From positions 124,001 through 188,000 of the forward strand of contig JALBYF010000024.1 in NCBI GenBank assembly GCA_023212725.1: DNA of 64,000 nucleotides, read 5' to 3'. Positions 18,821 to 28,176 of the stretch are shown piece after piece. This DNA is from Tranzscheliella williamsii. Lineage: Eukaryota > Basidiomycota > Ustilaginomycetes > Ustilaginales > Ustilaginaceae. Below the pieces are notes generated by a model. It was not told the origin of the DNA. It did no database searches and saw nothing but the letters and a program-made list of their open reading frames with translations. Numbering within the stretch: position 1 is the stretch's first letter; each line of letters begins with the position of its first letter. Position numbers and translations under genes: made by a program.

Positions 18821-20992
18821 CTATGATGCGACGTGGAAGTAGCGGACCTCGGCGATGATGATGGCGACGCCGATGACGGTGGAGGGGAGTACGACGACGA
18901 TGCACCAGAGGAGGAACTGGGGAGCGCGGACGGTGATGCCGCCCTGCTTGAGGCCGCTGAGCCAGAGGAGGCCGGCGAGGCTGGCGGCGAAGGTGCCGCC
19001 GAGCGCGCCGACGTTCGAGCCAAACGCGATCGAGTACTGAGCGACGGTGGTGACGAGCGCCTGGTCCTCCGCCGAGAGCGCGGCAATGCGCGCGGCAAAG
19101 AACGGCGACCGAACCGCCTTGGTCAGCAGAATCGTCGCGCCAATGTTGGTGCCCCCCAAATTGCACAGCACCACCCCCAGAAACGAGATGAAGAACGCCG
19201 TCGCTACATACCCCCCCGCACACACCCGCCCCAGCCCGCTGGCCAGGATATTGATAAACCCAACATGCGCCAGCGCCTGCACCAGGATAAACATCGAAAA
19301 CGCAAACGGCAGCAGCGGAAACGGCAGCCGCGACAGCACAATCGTCACCGTCGGGAAAACCTCTTGCACCCCGCGGTAGCCACGCACGATCCGCCGCAGC
19401 CAATTGCTGCTCGACACCGGTGCACCGCCGCGCCTCTCCTCCAAGCGAGTACATTTTGCAGAGTCGAGATCGCCACGGGGAGCAGCGAGGGTATCCAGCT
19501 CGATCTGCTCGACCTCCTGAGCAGCTGCTGCGGACGTCGATGCCGGATAAGAGGGAGTTTCGCCTGCAGATTGCGCAGCAGTTCCGCCCCCCATTTTATC
19601 GGGAGAAGCCTCGACCTCATCGGCGGCCGGAGTGGCTCTTTCCAGTTGCAGCTTTCTCCATTTGAGGTAATCGGCCGAGGCGTCCCTGACAAGACAGAGC
19701 ACGGCTCCTGGTACCGCAATCTCAAACACCTTGACGCCGCCAATGACCGAAGTGCCGACCAGCGTTGCCAGGGTCGCCGCCATAACAACGCTGCCGAAAA
19801 TGGCGCCAGTCTTGTCGACGAGTGCAGCGCGGGGGTCTACATCGGGGCGGATGATGGTGTCCGGAATATAGATAATGGGTGCCGTCCGTTTCGCGTCATT
19901 GCTATTGGCATGCGGGGCAGTGATGTCAGCGGCGGATCCATCGTCAGACCAGGCTGCCACAGTATGAAGATCGGCGTTACGATCAGGCGTCCCCTGACCG
20001 GCTTGTAGGTTGCCTCTGTGCCTGATCTGGCCAGCATCACGCTGCTCGCGCAGGCGTGAACCAAGGACGGGCACCGTCTCGACGAGTTTTCGGATGGATG
20101 ACCTGGATTGGTTTTGGTCATCAGGACGTTTATGGCCATCTTCTTTGTTTCGGAAGAAGAGCAGGATAGCAACAAGACCACCAACCGCCGAGCCAAAGGC
20201 CGGAAGAACCATATACGCGGTATACGTGATAAAGTTGATGTCAAAACCGGTTGCGATCACCAGATTGGTCGGATTCGAACTGACGAGCACCGCGGAAGAG
20301 ATGTTGGCGGCGACAAACTCCGCCCAGATCCAAGCGTCCGGTGGCGAGATGCCCGCGACGCGGGTAAAGTAGACCAGGAAAGCAGTACCTGAGAGAATGA
20401 CCGGGTCGTTGCCAACGAGGACACCGGCGGACCAAAAGAAGAAATAGAGGAGTAGGAAGAGCGTCTTACCTTTGGCCTCTCTGCCCTGACGCCCTGCCTT
20501 GAGGCAGATGAGGAAGGCGAGGAAGCGAAGTAGACCTGTAGCGTCGAGCGATATAGCAATGTAGGCAAGGGAGATGAAAAGGGCGAGGACGTCGTAGGGC
20601 TCGATGCCATCCTCACCCACAATCCCCTGTTTGATTTGTTCGCCGCCGATGGTGGTGGTTGCCAGCAATATCAGAACGCCGATGAGAGGAGCAGAAACGT
20701 GATCAATGACCAGATACATGGGTTGGGGCGGCGAGGTGCGCTCTTGTTCTGCGCTTGCTTCCTCTTTCTCTTGCCCATCGACGGCAGGGGGTCCAGCCAA
20801 AGCGAGCCAGGTTCTCTTTCGGAACCTGCGCAAGGAAGTTGCGGGTGCTAGCGGCACTCTGATCTTGAGCGGTCGGATGACGATCAGGGAGACGCAGGCG
20901 AAGACGATGATGGCAAAGACGCCGAAACCGTTGAGCGAGGTTCGATCCGTGTCAAGGGTCACGCTGCCCTCTCTACGGTTTAGAGTCTCCAT
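18821..20992 (-). CDS. ArsB/NhaD-type ion transporter (citrate-transporter-like superfamily)
   Basis: 723 aa from the ATG giving METLNRREGSV, which has a good context (CACCATGG). The frame is also open from a second ATG at 21373 (850 aa), which would add a hydrophobic segment followed by UTR-like low-complexity sequence; I prefer the shorter form. Multiple TM segments follow: GFGVFAIIVFACVSLIVI, the ISAPLIGVLILLATT region and YDVLALFISLAYIAISLDATG. Family features include VLVGNDPVILSGTAFLVYF and SSAVLVSSNPTNLVIATGF. A long cytoplasmic loop splits the two TM halves, and the C-half has VLCNLGGTNIGATILLTKAV. The superfamily moves anions or Na+/H+; arsenite, sodium or another ion cannot be told apart from sequence. 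It is divergent from MRM2. Confidence 0.85.
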   Translation of the reverse strand: METLNRREGSVTLDTDRTSLNGFGVFAIIVFACVSLIVIRPLKIRVPLAPATSLRRFRKRTWLALAGPPAVDGQEKEEASAEQERTSPPQPMYLVIDHVSAPLIGVLILLATTTIGGEQIKQGIVGEDGIEPYDVLALFISLAYIAISLDATGLLRFLAFLICLKAGRQGREAKGKTLFLLLYFFFWSAGVLVGNDPVILSGTAFLVYFTRVAGISPPDAWIWAEFVAANISSAVLVSSNPTNLVIATGFDINFITYTAYMVLPAFGSAVGGLVAILLFFRNKEDGHKRPDDQNQSRSSIRKLVETVPVLGSRLREQRDAGQIRHRGNLQAGQGTPDRNADLHTVAAWSDDGSAADITAPHANSNDAKRTAPIIYIPDTIIRPDVDPRAALVDKTGAIFGSVVMAATLATLVGTSVIGGVKVFEIAVPGAVLCLVRDASADYLKWRKLQLERATPAADEVEASPDKMGGGTAAQSAGETPSYPASTSAAAAQEVEQIELDTLAAPRGDLDSAKCTRLEERRGGAPVSSSNWLRRIVRGYRGVQEVFPTVTIVLSRLPFPLLPFAFSMFILVQALAHVGFINILASGLGRVCAGGYVATAFFISFLGVVLCNLGGTNIGATILLTKAVRSPFFAARIAALSAEDQALVTTVAQYSIAFGSNVGALGGTFAASLAGLLWLSGLKQGGITVRAPQFLLWCIVVVLPSTVIGVAIIIAEVRYFHVAS

Positions 20993-21769
20993 TGGTGCGG
21001 TCGACTGCTTCCCTGGCGCACGGTGAAGCGCTGGGATGGCCAAAGGAGACAGCGACCATTTGCGTGACATCTGACAGCAGGGCGATCCTCGCTCTCTGCT
21101 GGGTTCTCCTTGAGGGCATGAAGCGAGATTCGCAGGGCTAGCACCTGTAACTGCGGAAGGATTAGGGTCGCACAGGCCCAGGATGTCTGATAGGACGTTG
21201 CACAGTGATGGCAAATCCTCTCGTGGAAGGGAGAAATGCGAATCCGTTCGTCGGAGGGAGAAATGCGAAAAGCTGACGAGAAGCGACGCAGCCAAGAGCA
21301 GCAAGAGGGCGATCAGGACGGCGCGGTGTTGTTGTCGCGCTTTGACCGCCTGCTGTCCACAAGCCGCCTTCATGACTTTTGCTGCGCAGCGGAAGGATGG
21401 TGGAAGAAAGCGGGAAACAGCCAACAGAGCCGGTCCAAGTTCCAAGTCCTGATACCAGCAGCTAGCACCTGCATGAACCCGATCGAAGCAGCTCAAAAAG
21501 AAGCACAGCTTGTGCCTGGAACTTGACCGACCCCACGTGTACCTGCCAAGAGGCCCAGCCAATCATGAACGAGGAGAGAAGAAGTGCACTGCGAACAGCC
21601 AGCTTGACCGGCGGCTCATTTCACGGACTGTAAAGCACAACAAAATTACGCTTTCCTTGCTTTCCATTTGTACGTCATCCTGCGCTCCACTTTATCGGCC
21701 GTCGAAACGTAGAAGGGAAGAAAGAAGAAGATAGGCTTGCCTGCAGGGTTAGGCTATGCGTGGTGGTGG
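20993..21769. other. Divergent region between transporter and MRM2
   Basis: This is 5' sequence for both genes, with CACGTG at 21534-21539. A near-repeat GGGAGAAATGCGAA occurs twice around 21227-21270. The part up to 21373 could be translated if the longer transporter start is used. Confidence 0.4.
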
Positions 21770-22708
21770 ATGCAGATCCAGTCTACAGGTGTCGTGCCCA
21801 GGCTTAGGACGTGGTTTGGGCCAGGATGCCAAGCATGTTGGATCGGTTGGTCGCTAGCGGCGAAAGGGCTACGTCGAGCGTCATCTAAACGCGGTGGGTC
21901 ATCGAGCCGCTATCTTGAGCGGCAGAGGTCTGATGTGTATGTCAAGCAGCGTCGGGGCAGCGAGGCTACAGTCAAGCAGGCAGACTACGGAGTCGACGCT
22001 GGAGGGTACGTGTCCCGCTCCGCGTTCAAACTGCTTCAGCTGGACGACCGTTACAAGTTCCTCAAGCACGGTCGAGTGGTTGTCGACCTCGGTGCCGCGC
22101 CGGGGGGATGGAGCCAGGCGATCGTCGAGCGAATGAAGAAGGACGCAAGCACGCGGCGGAGCCAAGGAGGCCCAGCATCCAGCGAAGATTCTGACAAGAC
22201 GTGCGTCTTTGCGCTCGATCTGCTTCCCATAGCTCACATTGACGATGTCACATCTGTCCAAGGTGACTTTTTGGATCCGACCATACAAGACAAGCTCAGG
22301 GACCTTGTTTCTGCAGCAACATGCGCCAGCGATAATGCCGCTGCCGGTGTAGGTGAGACCGGATTTGTCGATGTCGTTGTCAGCGACATGATGGCCAATA
22401 CAACCGGCCATCCGATTGTCGATACGGAAGCCTCTCTGGAACTCTGCCGGGCTGCTTTGCGCTTTGCAGTGCAGACACTCAAGCCGAATCCGAGGAGCTC
22501 AGGAAGCAAGGCAGCTGTCAAAGCATCCAGCTCGTCGGTGCTCGTGTTGAAATACTTTATGTCGCATGATGCCGACCAATTCCGCAAGCAGACGCTGGAA
22601 AAGGCCTTCCACTTTGTCAAGGCCGAGAAGATGGAGGCTAGCCGCAAGGAGAGCCGCGAACAGTTCTGGGTCTGCATCGGCTACAAAGGCCAATCGGCCC
22701 TAGCCTAG
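21770..22708 (+). CDS. MRM2: Mitochondrial 21S rRNA 2'-O-methyltransferase Mrm2 (FtsJ/RrmJ family)
   Basis: 312 aa from the ATG giving MQIQSTGVVPRLR, an arginine-rich start lacking acids that fits a mitochondrial presequence. The fold shows YVSRSAFKLLQLDDRYKFL with the first catalytic Lys, the SAM motif VVDLGAAPGGWSQAIVERM, VVVSDMMANTTGH with the catalytic Asp, SVLVLKYFMS with the second Lys, and SRKESREQFWVCIGYKG with Glu. This K-D-K-E tetrad is diagnostic for RrmJ-type ribose methyltransferases. The mitochondrial paralogue (one FtsJ domain, presequence) is favoured over the nucleolar Spb1 and the tRNA enzyme Trm7. CACGTG lies about 230 bases upstream. Confidence 0.92.
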   Translation: MQIQSTGVVPRLRTWFGPGCQACWIGWSLAAKGLRRASSKRGGSSSRYLERQRSDVYVKQRRGSEATVKQADYGVDAGGYVSRSAFKLLQLDDRYKFLKHGRVVVDLGAAPGGWSQAIVERMKKDASTRRSQGGPASSEDSDKTCVFALDLLPIAHIDDVTSVQGDFLDPTIQDKLRDLVSAATCASDNAAAGVGETGFVDVVVSDMMANTTGHPIVDTEASLELCRAALRFAVQTLKPNPRSSGSKAAVKASSSSVLVLKYFMSHDADQFRKQTLEKAFHFVKAEKMEASRKESREQFWVCIGYKGQSALA

Positions 22709-23380
22709 CTAACAGAGCTCACAATGCGAAGAGTGAGAAAGAGAACCCAAGCTGCCATCCAGAAGGCCAGCACCGAAGGAGGGCTTTACGGCCGCCAGTG
22801 ATCTGGTGGGCAAGTGAAGAGGGAGTGTGAGCGCGAGTATGCTGAGTAGCTGCTTGTCATGGTAGCTGTGCAGGGGCGTATGTTAAAGTGATTGAATTGG
22901 CAGGCAGCACGGAGTGTGGAGTGTGAGAAGGCACGCGCCGTGAGGGGTTGGACTGCGCAGTCACAGTCAAGTCATGAGTGGATCTTGCAGGGGTTCGTGA
23001 CAGAGACCCCTAAAGAAGCAACACACCAGCCAGCATCCACTTAGCATCACAATGTGAACATATATAGCCATCATAGCCACAAGTCACAAATCGTGACTGT
23101 GCGCCAGGTGGGTTCTCTCGCCCGCAGTCATTTAGCAGCTAGCTTGCAGTTAGCCAACAGACCGCCAGGACGCAAGCCAACGAGCCACAAGCCAACGAGG
23201 CAGTGAGCCAGAGCTCAAGTTGAAGCTTTCTCCTAATCACCAACCGATCGACCTGCCGCGACTATTTCTCAACCACTTCCGCCTCTGTCTCTCACCCAGT
23301 TCCACCTCTGTCTCTCCAGCATGGGTCGTTGCACCTTGTAGAGCATCGAACGGCAAGCCATCCTGTTAGCAGACGTCGCC
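22709..23380. other. Intergenic promoter region
   Basis: 672 bases between MRM2 and the next plus-strand gene. It includes CATATATAG near 23059 and a short CAAGCCAACGAG duplication around 23174-23199. A pyrimidine-rich stretch just before the next start suits a transcription start region. Confidence 0.4.
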
Positions 23381-25009
23381 ATGGCAGCTGTCGCTCCTCC
23401 GGGACGCACCGAGTATTCGCCTCTCAGGCCAAACTCGTATATCCTCATCTCCTCTCATCAGCAGACCGACAGCTCCGATCAGCAGGCCCCGCCCGTATCG
23501 AACCTCCCCTGGCGCAGACCTCGGCTCTTCTGGCTGCTACCTCTCCTCGCCGTCCTAGACGTCATCGTCGCAGTGTCGCTCGGCCTGTGGGTCTTTCAGC
23601 ACGAATCCAATGGCCATGGCAACCTTTTCACGCCTGTCACCCCAGCGGATCCGATCATTGATCCGGCCATCCTCAAGCGAACCAGCGAATCCGAAGAGCG
23701 GCAAGCATCCTGGGAGCGTCGCAAGATCGTCCTTACTGTGATTCTCTTTTCCATCGCACGTGCAAGCGCCTATGCCATCATTGGAGTCAGTAAGCGTGTG
23801 CGCCAGCTGGGTGTTACTGTTGGTGCCATCAGCATCCTAAGTACGCTCTTCTATGTTTCCATCGCCAACCTCTTGCTTCAAGCAAGATCCAAGTCCCAAT
23901 CGCCGGCTCCGGTATACCCCGCTTTCTCCATCCTCTTGCAGTTCGGCGAATGGCATTGGCCCAACTTTTTCCGCCACATCCAAGCTTCGATGCCCTTGTT
24001 GGTGGCCACCCAACTTGCTTTTACTCTGCTAGAGTGGATCGTTTATATCGCCGTAGTTGGTGTCAAGGTACCCCCCGGTGGTAATCTCGTTAAGGCCAAA
24101 CGATGGGCTCGCAATTTGGCAAAAGACCCTAGCTATCAACACGGCGCTGAAGCTCAGAGCCTCCGCGCCTCAGACGACGAAGACTCTGGTATAGGCGAGC
24201 AGAGCAGTGAAGACGAGGCCTTTGGCCGCGATCAAGGCATCGATGACTTATCGCACCAGCGTCCTTCGTCGCTTCTTCTGCCGCCATCGCCCTCTGCCTC
24301 TCCGCTAGGCGACACCCAAACGCAATCCATGCATAATTACGGCGCAGTGGAGCCAAGGACGCCGCAACGGGATAGGAGACCGGCGACAAATTATAACTCC
24401 AGCAGCATTAGGAGCTCCCGCAGCGCCAAGCACAGCACAAAGGCGAGTACCTCGCGGCCATCCGAGACCTTCTCTGCATCGATAACAGCCGCCGAGCTTG
24501 GCCTGAGCGGACAAGACGCTGTAGATAACGAGATCGATAGTCACGATATTGTGCAAGAGGAGAGCCTTGGCAACGACAGTGACCCAGATGATATCATTGA
24601 CATCACGCCCAACCGCAGCGTTGCCAGGAACGAGGCTAGGCTCCGACTGGCCCGCGCGGCACTCCCTGAGCGGCGTGCTTCAGCAGGCACCCTGGCAGGC
24701 CTCAACCTGTTCGGCAGCGGGGGCGCTCCGCTGACCGCTACAGGTTCACGTCAGCTGGCAGATTCATCGGCATCCAACGTCTTCGCCGACGAGGCAGGCA
24801 GCCCTCTCGGACGCGCTGACCGTCAAGCCCAAAACCTGGCCGCCGCGGCAACAGCCGCGCTACATCCACGATCTGTCGACGACGCATCCATGCAGCCGTC
24901 GACATCGCTTCTGCCGTCGTCTGGCAGCACGCGCACCACGTCGACACGCAGCGGCAAGGGCAAGAAGTTCAAGCTGCCCAAGTGGCTGAGGCCCAGTAAG
25001 AAAACGTAA
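23381..25009 (+). CDS. Orphan four-TM membrane protein with long disordered tail
   Basis: 542 aa, intact and intron-less, start at the ATG giving MAAVAPPGRTEYSPLRPNSY. Predicted membrane segments are near residues 50-72, 116-137, 143-166 and 203-229. A lumenal or extracellular loop after TM1 and a conserved-looking SKRVRQLGVTVGAIS link the segments. From about 250 on the protein is acidic and Ser-rich (DDEDSGIGEQSSEDEAFG), then disordered, and ends with a basic patch KGKKFKLPKWLRPSKKT. I do not recognise the family; it may be basidiomycete-specific. The hydrophobic region and clear codon usage argue for a real gene. It borders the transposon island on its 3' side. No function is proposed. Confidence 0.8.
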   Translation: MAAVAPPGRTEYSPLRPNSYILISSHQQTDSSDQQAPPVSNLPWRRPRLFWLLPLLAVLDVIVAVSLGLWVFQHESNGHGNLFTPVTPADPIIDPAILKRTSESEERQASWERRKIVLTVILFSIARASAYAIIGVSKRVRQLGVTVGAISILSTLFYVSIANLLLQARSKSQSPAPVYPAFSILLQFGEWHWPNFFRHIQASMPLLVATQLAFTLLEWIVYIAVVGVKVPPGGNLVKAKRWARNLAKDPSYQHGAEAQSLRASDDEDSGIGEQSSEDEAFGRDQGIDDLSHQRPSSLLLPPSPSASPLGDTQTQSMHNYGAVEPRTPQRDRRPATNYNSSSIRSSRSAKHSTKASTSRPSETFSASITAAELGLSGQDAVDNEIDSHDIVQEESLGNDSDPDDIIDITPNRSVARNEARLRLARAALPERRASAGTLAGLNLFGSGGAPLTATGSRQLADSSASNVFADEAGSPLGRADRQAQNLAAAATAALHPRSVDDASMQPSTSLLPSSGSTRTTSTRSGKGKKFKLPKWLRPSKKT

Positions 25010-25248
25010 CTAGCAGAGATTGCCACACTGCTTTTCGTGTTGGATGCTGTTACCATTACGCTCCCATATGTACCCATACGCTCATGTACAGTACTGATTC
25101 ATAAGTTTGCCATCATCCTACTTCATATCGAATTTGGATTTGCACCTGTGACATGGTTTGCTACACCAATGCACACTGCAGCATGGTCTTCCTATCAACC
25201 CTGCACCAAAACTTCACCCTGAGAGGCCAGTAGTGGCTAACTGAAATG

Positions 25249-25392
25249 CAATGAAAACAAAGTCATGATCATGTGCAGTTAGGCCTGACCTATGCAGAGA
25301 TTGCAAAGGTTATGCAAATCACCAAGGATACTGTTGGCCAGATTGTATGCCATGCATGCACAGTGTCAGGGTCCTACAAACTATACTCCAGT
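25249..25392 (+). pseudogene. Transposase HTH fragment (Tc1/mariner-like)
   Basis: The frame through 25273 reads QLGLTYAEIAKVMQITKDTV then GQIV, a helix-turn-helix like the N-terminal DNA-binding domain of Tc1-type transposases. An in-frame TGA lies just upstream near 25252, and the frame soon runs into repeat A sequence without any DDE catalytic domain. It is a dead fragment. The class assignment is tentative, since other HTH proteins share this pattern. Confidence 0.5.
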
Positions 25393-25475
25393 ATGCTGAG
25401 TACTGAAAGGCATGTGCACAACACTCACACCTTGTTACACCGATACCAAACCCCCCACCGCTGTAGTGCCCCTTG
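25368..25475 (-). repeat. Repeat A, copy 1
   Basis: It begins AGGGTCCTACAAACTATACT and runs through CTGAGTACTGAAAGGC, CGATACCAAACCCC and CTGTAGTGCC. It is a diverged copy of 25728-25835, with substitutions mostly transitions. Confidence 0.75.
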
Positions 25476-25499
25476 TTACTGGTTTGGGGAACCTTGGGC

Positions 25500-25727
25500 C
25501 GGTATAGCTCAAGGGGCAGCCGCCATGGCGCTGCCATGGCCTTCATATAAAAGTATGGGTGCATAAACTGTTCCCACCAGTGGACGTGGTGCTAGCGGAT
25601 CTACCCTTTGTTCGGGTGGAAGAGAGACTATGTATATAGGCAGCACTTTTGAGACTGGAGGAGGACTGGTTCCTCATCCAGTCTAGTTAATACTAAAGCA
25701 TATCTCTACCTCTCGGTATAGTTCGTA
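25500..25727 (+). repeat. LTR-like promoter block with TATA motifs
   Basis: It contains CATATAAAAG (about 25545) and TATGTATATAGGC (about 25630), followed by a pyrimidine-rich stretch that ends in half of a palindrome. The layout resembles the U3-R-U5 part of an LTR. No matching second LTR is seen in the window, so a solo LTR or part of one is the likeliest reading. Confidence 0.4.
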
Positions 25728-25745
25728 GGGTCCTACGAACTATAC
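25716..25745. repeat. 14-bp perfect inverted repeat
   Basis: GTATAGTTCGTAGG (25716-25729) is followed after two bases (GT) by its exact reverse complement CCTACGAACTATAC (25732-25745). The right arm is the start of repeat A copy 2. The palindrome therefore marks the joint between the LTR-like block and repeat A. Confidence 0.9.
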
Positions 25746-25978
25746 TCCGGTACGCTGAGTACTGATAGGCGGGCACACAACACGCGCACCTAGTTATGCT
25801 GATACCAATCACCCCAGCGCTGTAGTGCCTCTCGCTACAGTGATATCAATTGTTGTTGCACTACAGGGTAAAGGGTCGCCACCTGTAGTGCGTCACTCTC
25901 TGTCGTCACTGCCATTGAGTCCCTGAACGGGCGACTCACACGGTGGTCCTAGGGCTCACATTGCCCTATGTTACGCCC
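25728..25978 (-). repeat. Repeat A, copy 2 (longest copy)
   Basis: The left part matches 25368-25475. The right part (about 25820-25978) matches 27218-27355: both carry ACTACAG or GCTACTGG plus GTAAAG, GCCACCTGTAGTG, ACTGCCAT.GAGTCCCTG.ACGGG and GGTCCTAGGGCTCACATTGCC. On the minus strand it contains TTGGTATCAGCA near 25800-25811, similar to the tRNA-iMet primer-binding site of LTR retrotransposons. That suggests a minus-strand LTR with adjoining internal sequence. The retrotransposon reading is inference. Confidence 0.65.
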
Positions 25979-26367
25979 CAGGGTCTGATAACCTCTGGCA
26001 CTGGGTAAAGCACCGGTGTGACCGGTGCTGGGGTAGAGGCTGGGGTACTCGGTGGTGCACCGCTACGAGAGGCCGTACGATGGCGACGAGGTGGTTAGGG
26101 TCAAGTACTTCTCCTATTGGGTAGCAATAGACTAAATACATTCGACGACCTCCCAAAGGGGGATCGTGGGTCAGGGCGGATATATATGTGTCCAAGTGTG
26201 CTGGGTTATGGGGTGAGGATCTGGCCGAGATAGGGGCAGACCAGGCACGGGCCAGGTGCTACGTTGTTTATACTACGGTGCCCGGTCAAGTACCTGAGTG
26301 CCGGTAAACAACCGTAACACCCTACTGTCACGACCGCGACGGGACGGGTTCGATCGGACGCGCCAAG

Positions 26368-26740
26368 TGTTAGAATCTGGCTGTGTCGGATAGCTTGGTG
26401 AGCTGTCGCACGCATGTGCCACTCTTGCGATCCCCGATGAGAACGAATTCCTTCCCTGCACGCCAGCAGGGGGGACGAATTCCTTCTCTGCGGGGAAGCG
26501 TTCTTTCTTCCCAAGGGAACGCAAGCAGCCGATGTTCGCTCCTCGCAGGGAAACATCGCCTTCCGTGTCGAACTCCAACGACACGCAGGCACTTGACGAG
26601 AGCCCCTTAAGGAGGGCTCGCCATACGAACATCTTCGTGCCTATGATCCACACTTCGTCCCTCCTATAGCACGAAGTGTACATATATAAGCACTATGTCT
26701 TCGACCCCTGCTCGAAAGCAATGTGTCCATTCTTACAACA
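26368..26740 (+). repeat. Solo-LTR-like block
   Basis: It starts TGTTAGAATCTGG and ends ATTCTTACAACA, imperfectly inverted ends in TG..CA form. It has a TATA box (CATATATAAGC, about 26681) some 60 bases before the end. I see no convincing target-site duplication directly at these ends; CCAAG recurs at 26363-26367 and 26753-26757, 12 bases beyond. Internal hairpin-prone GAACGAATTCCTTC repeats occur near 26450. It is most likely a solo LTR of an otherwise lost element. Confidence 0.45.
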
Positions 26741-27187
26741 TTCTTCCTAGCCCCAAGTGTGACGAACGCTCACCCTGTGAACCGATTGACTCACTTGAGA
26801 TTTAGCATCAACTTACATTAGGTAAACTATCGCCGTCTACTGTGAACGTCATATCCTACCAAAGCGCGTTGACCACCAGACGCACAAGTTTAACACCAAG
26901 ACCCTTACCGCAGAAGTCACGTGCCAAGCGGGCCACGTGACCCACCGGCCGAGGGAGAGACCGTTGGGTCGTCGGTCGACCCAACGGCCGCCCCACCCGT
27001 TATAAGGCCCAACGCCATTGGGTCTTCCCCTTCGGAGACCCGTCGAATGTATTCTAGTATCCCCTGAGGTACTCCTGTACTCAACGACCCCAACCGCAGT
27101 CCGCGTTCCCCTCACCTCTCCGCGCGAGTGCCCCGGCCGTAGCCGCCCGACGGTTCCAGACCCTACGGCCCTAACATTGCCCTAACA

Positions 27188-27370
27188 CCTACAGAATACC
27201 CACCGTTACACCCCTCACTACAGCAATACCAATTGTCATTGTGCTACTGGGTAAAGAGTTGCCACCTGTAGTGTGTCAACCTCTGGCATCACTGCCATCG
27301 AGTCCCTGGACGGGTGAGTTGCATGCTGGTCCTAGGGCTCACATTGCCTACAGAGTCTCCACCGTTACAC
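27188..27370 (-). repeat. Repeat A, copy 3, flanked by 24-bp direct repeats
   Basis: The body (27218-27355) matches the right part of repeat A copy 2. The ends carry CCTACAGAATACCCACCGTTACAC (27188-27211) and CCTACAGAGTCTCCACCGTTACAC (27347-27370), which differ at a few bases. On the minus strand both begin TGTAACGGTGG, an LTR-like start. Confidence 0.65.
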
Positions 27371-27784
27371 TAGCCAGTTGTTCTGTTGCCTTTGTGTGAT
27401 TGCACTGTTTGGCCAAAAATCCAGTCGGAGTATTGGGCTTGTATGTATTCACATGACAAGCATGTGTATTGTGGCTGGATGCTGCAATATCCAAATCCTA
27501 ACAAATACTAATGGGCACTCTGCCTGGGACAGCTTGGTGGAGCACATGTGCTCTTTACAGTGCCCAGCACCAACACTGTCAGCATGACTACCACCCAATG
27601 GCATAGTTGCTACAAGCATACCAACACTGCTATTGTCCTATAGCATGTCAAGGCAGTGCAGTCGAGAGCAAGACAACCTGGACTGGACAGTGCTGAAGAC
27701 AAGTGCTGCTCCCACCAGTTTCCTCAACAGGGTTGTCAAGCAGGCTTCCTAGTAGGACAAAACTACTAGGAGCATGCCCATTAC

Positions 27785-27963
27785 ACAGTCTTGATAGCGA
27801 GTACCCTAGCCTCATTCTCCCTCCATGTTTAGCTAAGCTGTTTATGTGTTCCTGCACACAGGCAATCAGCAAAGGTAGAGGCTACTTGCTTAAATATCAT
27901 TGTGAGCTTAACAGTCTTGATAGCAAGTACTCTAGCCTCACTCTTCCTCAACATTTAGCTAAG
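27785..27963 (+). repeat. Repeat B: two 53-bp direct copies
   Basis: ACAGTCTTGATAGC..TTTAGCTAAG occurs at 27785-27837 and 27911-27963. Length is equal, with 7 differences that are nearly all transitions. The 73-base gap between them is unique. The second copy abuts repeat C. Confidence 0.85.
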
Positions 27964-27964
27964 T

Positions 27965-28032
27965 CAACCTCTGCACCAAAAGAATGGTCCCCCAGCTAAC
28001 CATGAATGGGCATTGGTCACTGATCTTCAACT
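27965..28032 (+). repeat. Dispersed repeat C, copy 2
   Basis: It matches 3154-3216 from CAACCTCTGCACCAAAAGA through CATTGGT..CTGATCT. This copy lies directly after repeat B copy 2 and about 145 bases before the GLR1 start. Confidence 0.65.
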
Positions 28033-28176
28033 ATGAGCCTTGAAAGATCCATCACCGCCATGTTAATTCATCATCACTAGCACTTGAGGTCTGAACCGGA
28101 GTTGAATTTGTGATTGCATGAATTACTTATCCCCGATGGTCCGTTCACTGATGCTGCCATATTCACATAAGAATTG

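Larger units (their letters stand above)
25010..28176. mobile_element. Island of decayed transposable elements
   Basis: About 3.2 kb without an intact gene. It is visibly poorer in GC than its flanks, with many CA/TG dinucleotides. It carries at least four repeat families (listed separately), LTR-like promoter blocks with TATA boxes, and a fragment of a helix-turn-helix transposase. All frames are broken. Copies differ mainly by transitions, compatible with old insertions or with mutation of repeats. It separates the four-TM gene from glutathione reductase, and the last part must contain the GLR1 promoter. Confidence 0.8.

Noticed and set aside
21041..21373. N-terminal extension of the transporter from the ATG at 21373
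   Set aside because: The added residues contain a hydrophobic segment but are otherwise like untranslated sequence; the ATG at 20992 has a better context. Kept only as an alternative.
26753..26757. CCAAG as a target-site duplication for the LTR-like block
   Set aside because: The matching CCAAG at 26363 abuts the left end, but the right copy is 12 bases past the TG..CA end, so it is probably chance.
26915..26942. Two CACGTG motifs inside the transposon island as gene regulators
   Set aside because: They lie over 1.2 kb from GLR1 within repeat-derived sequence and are more likely part of an element promoter.
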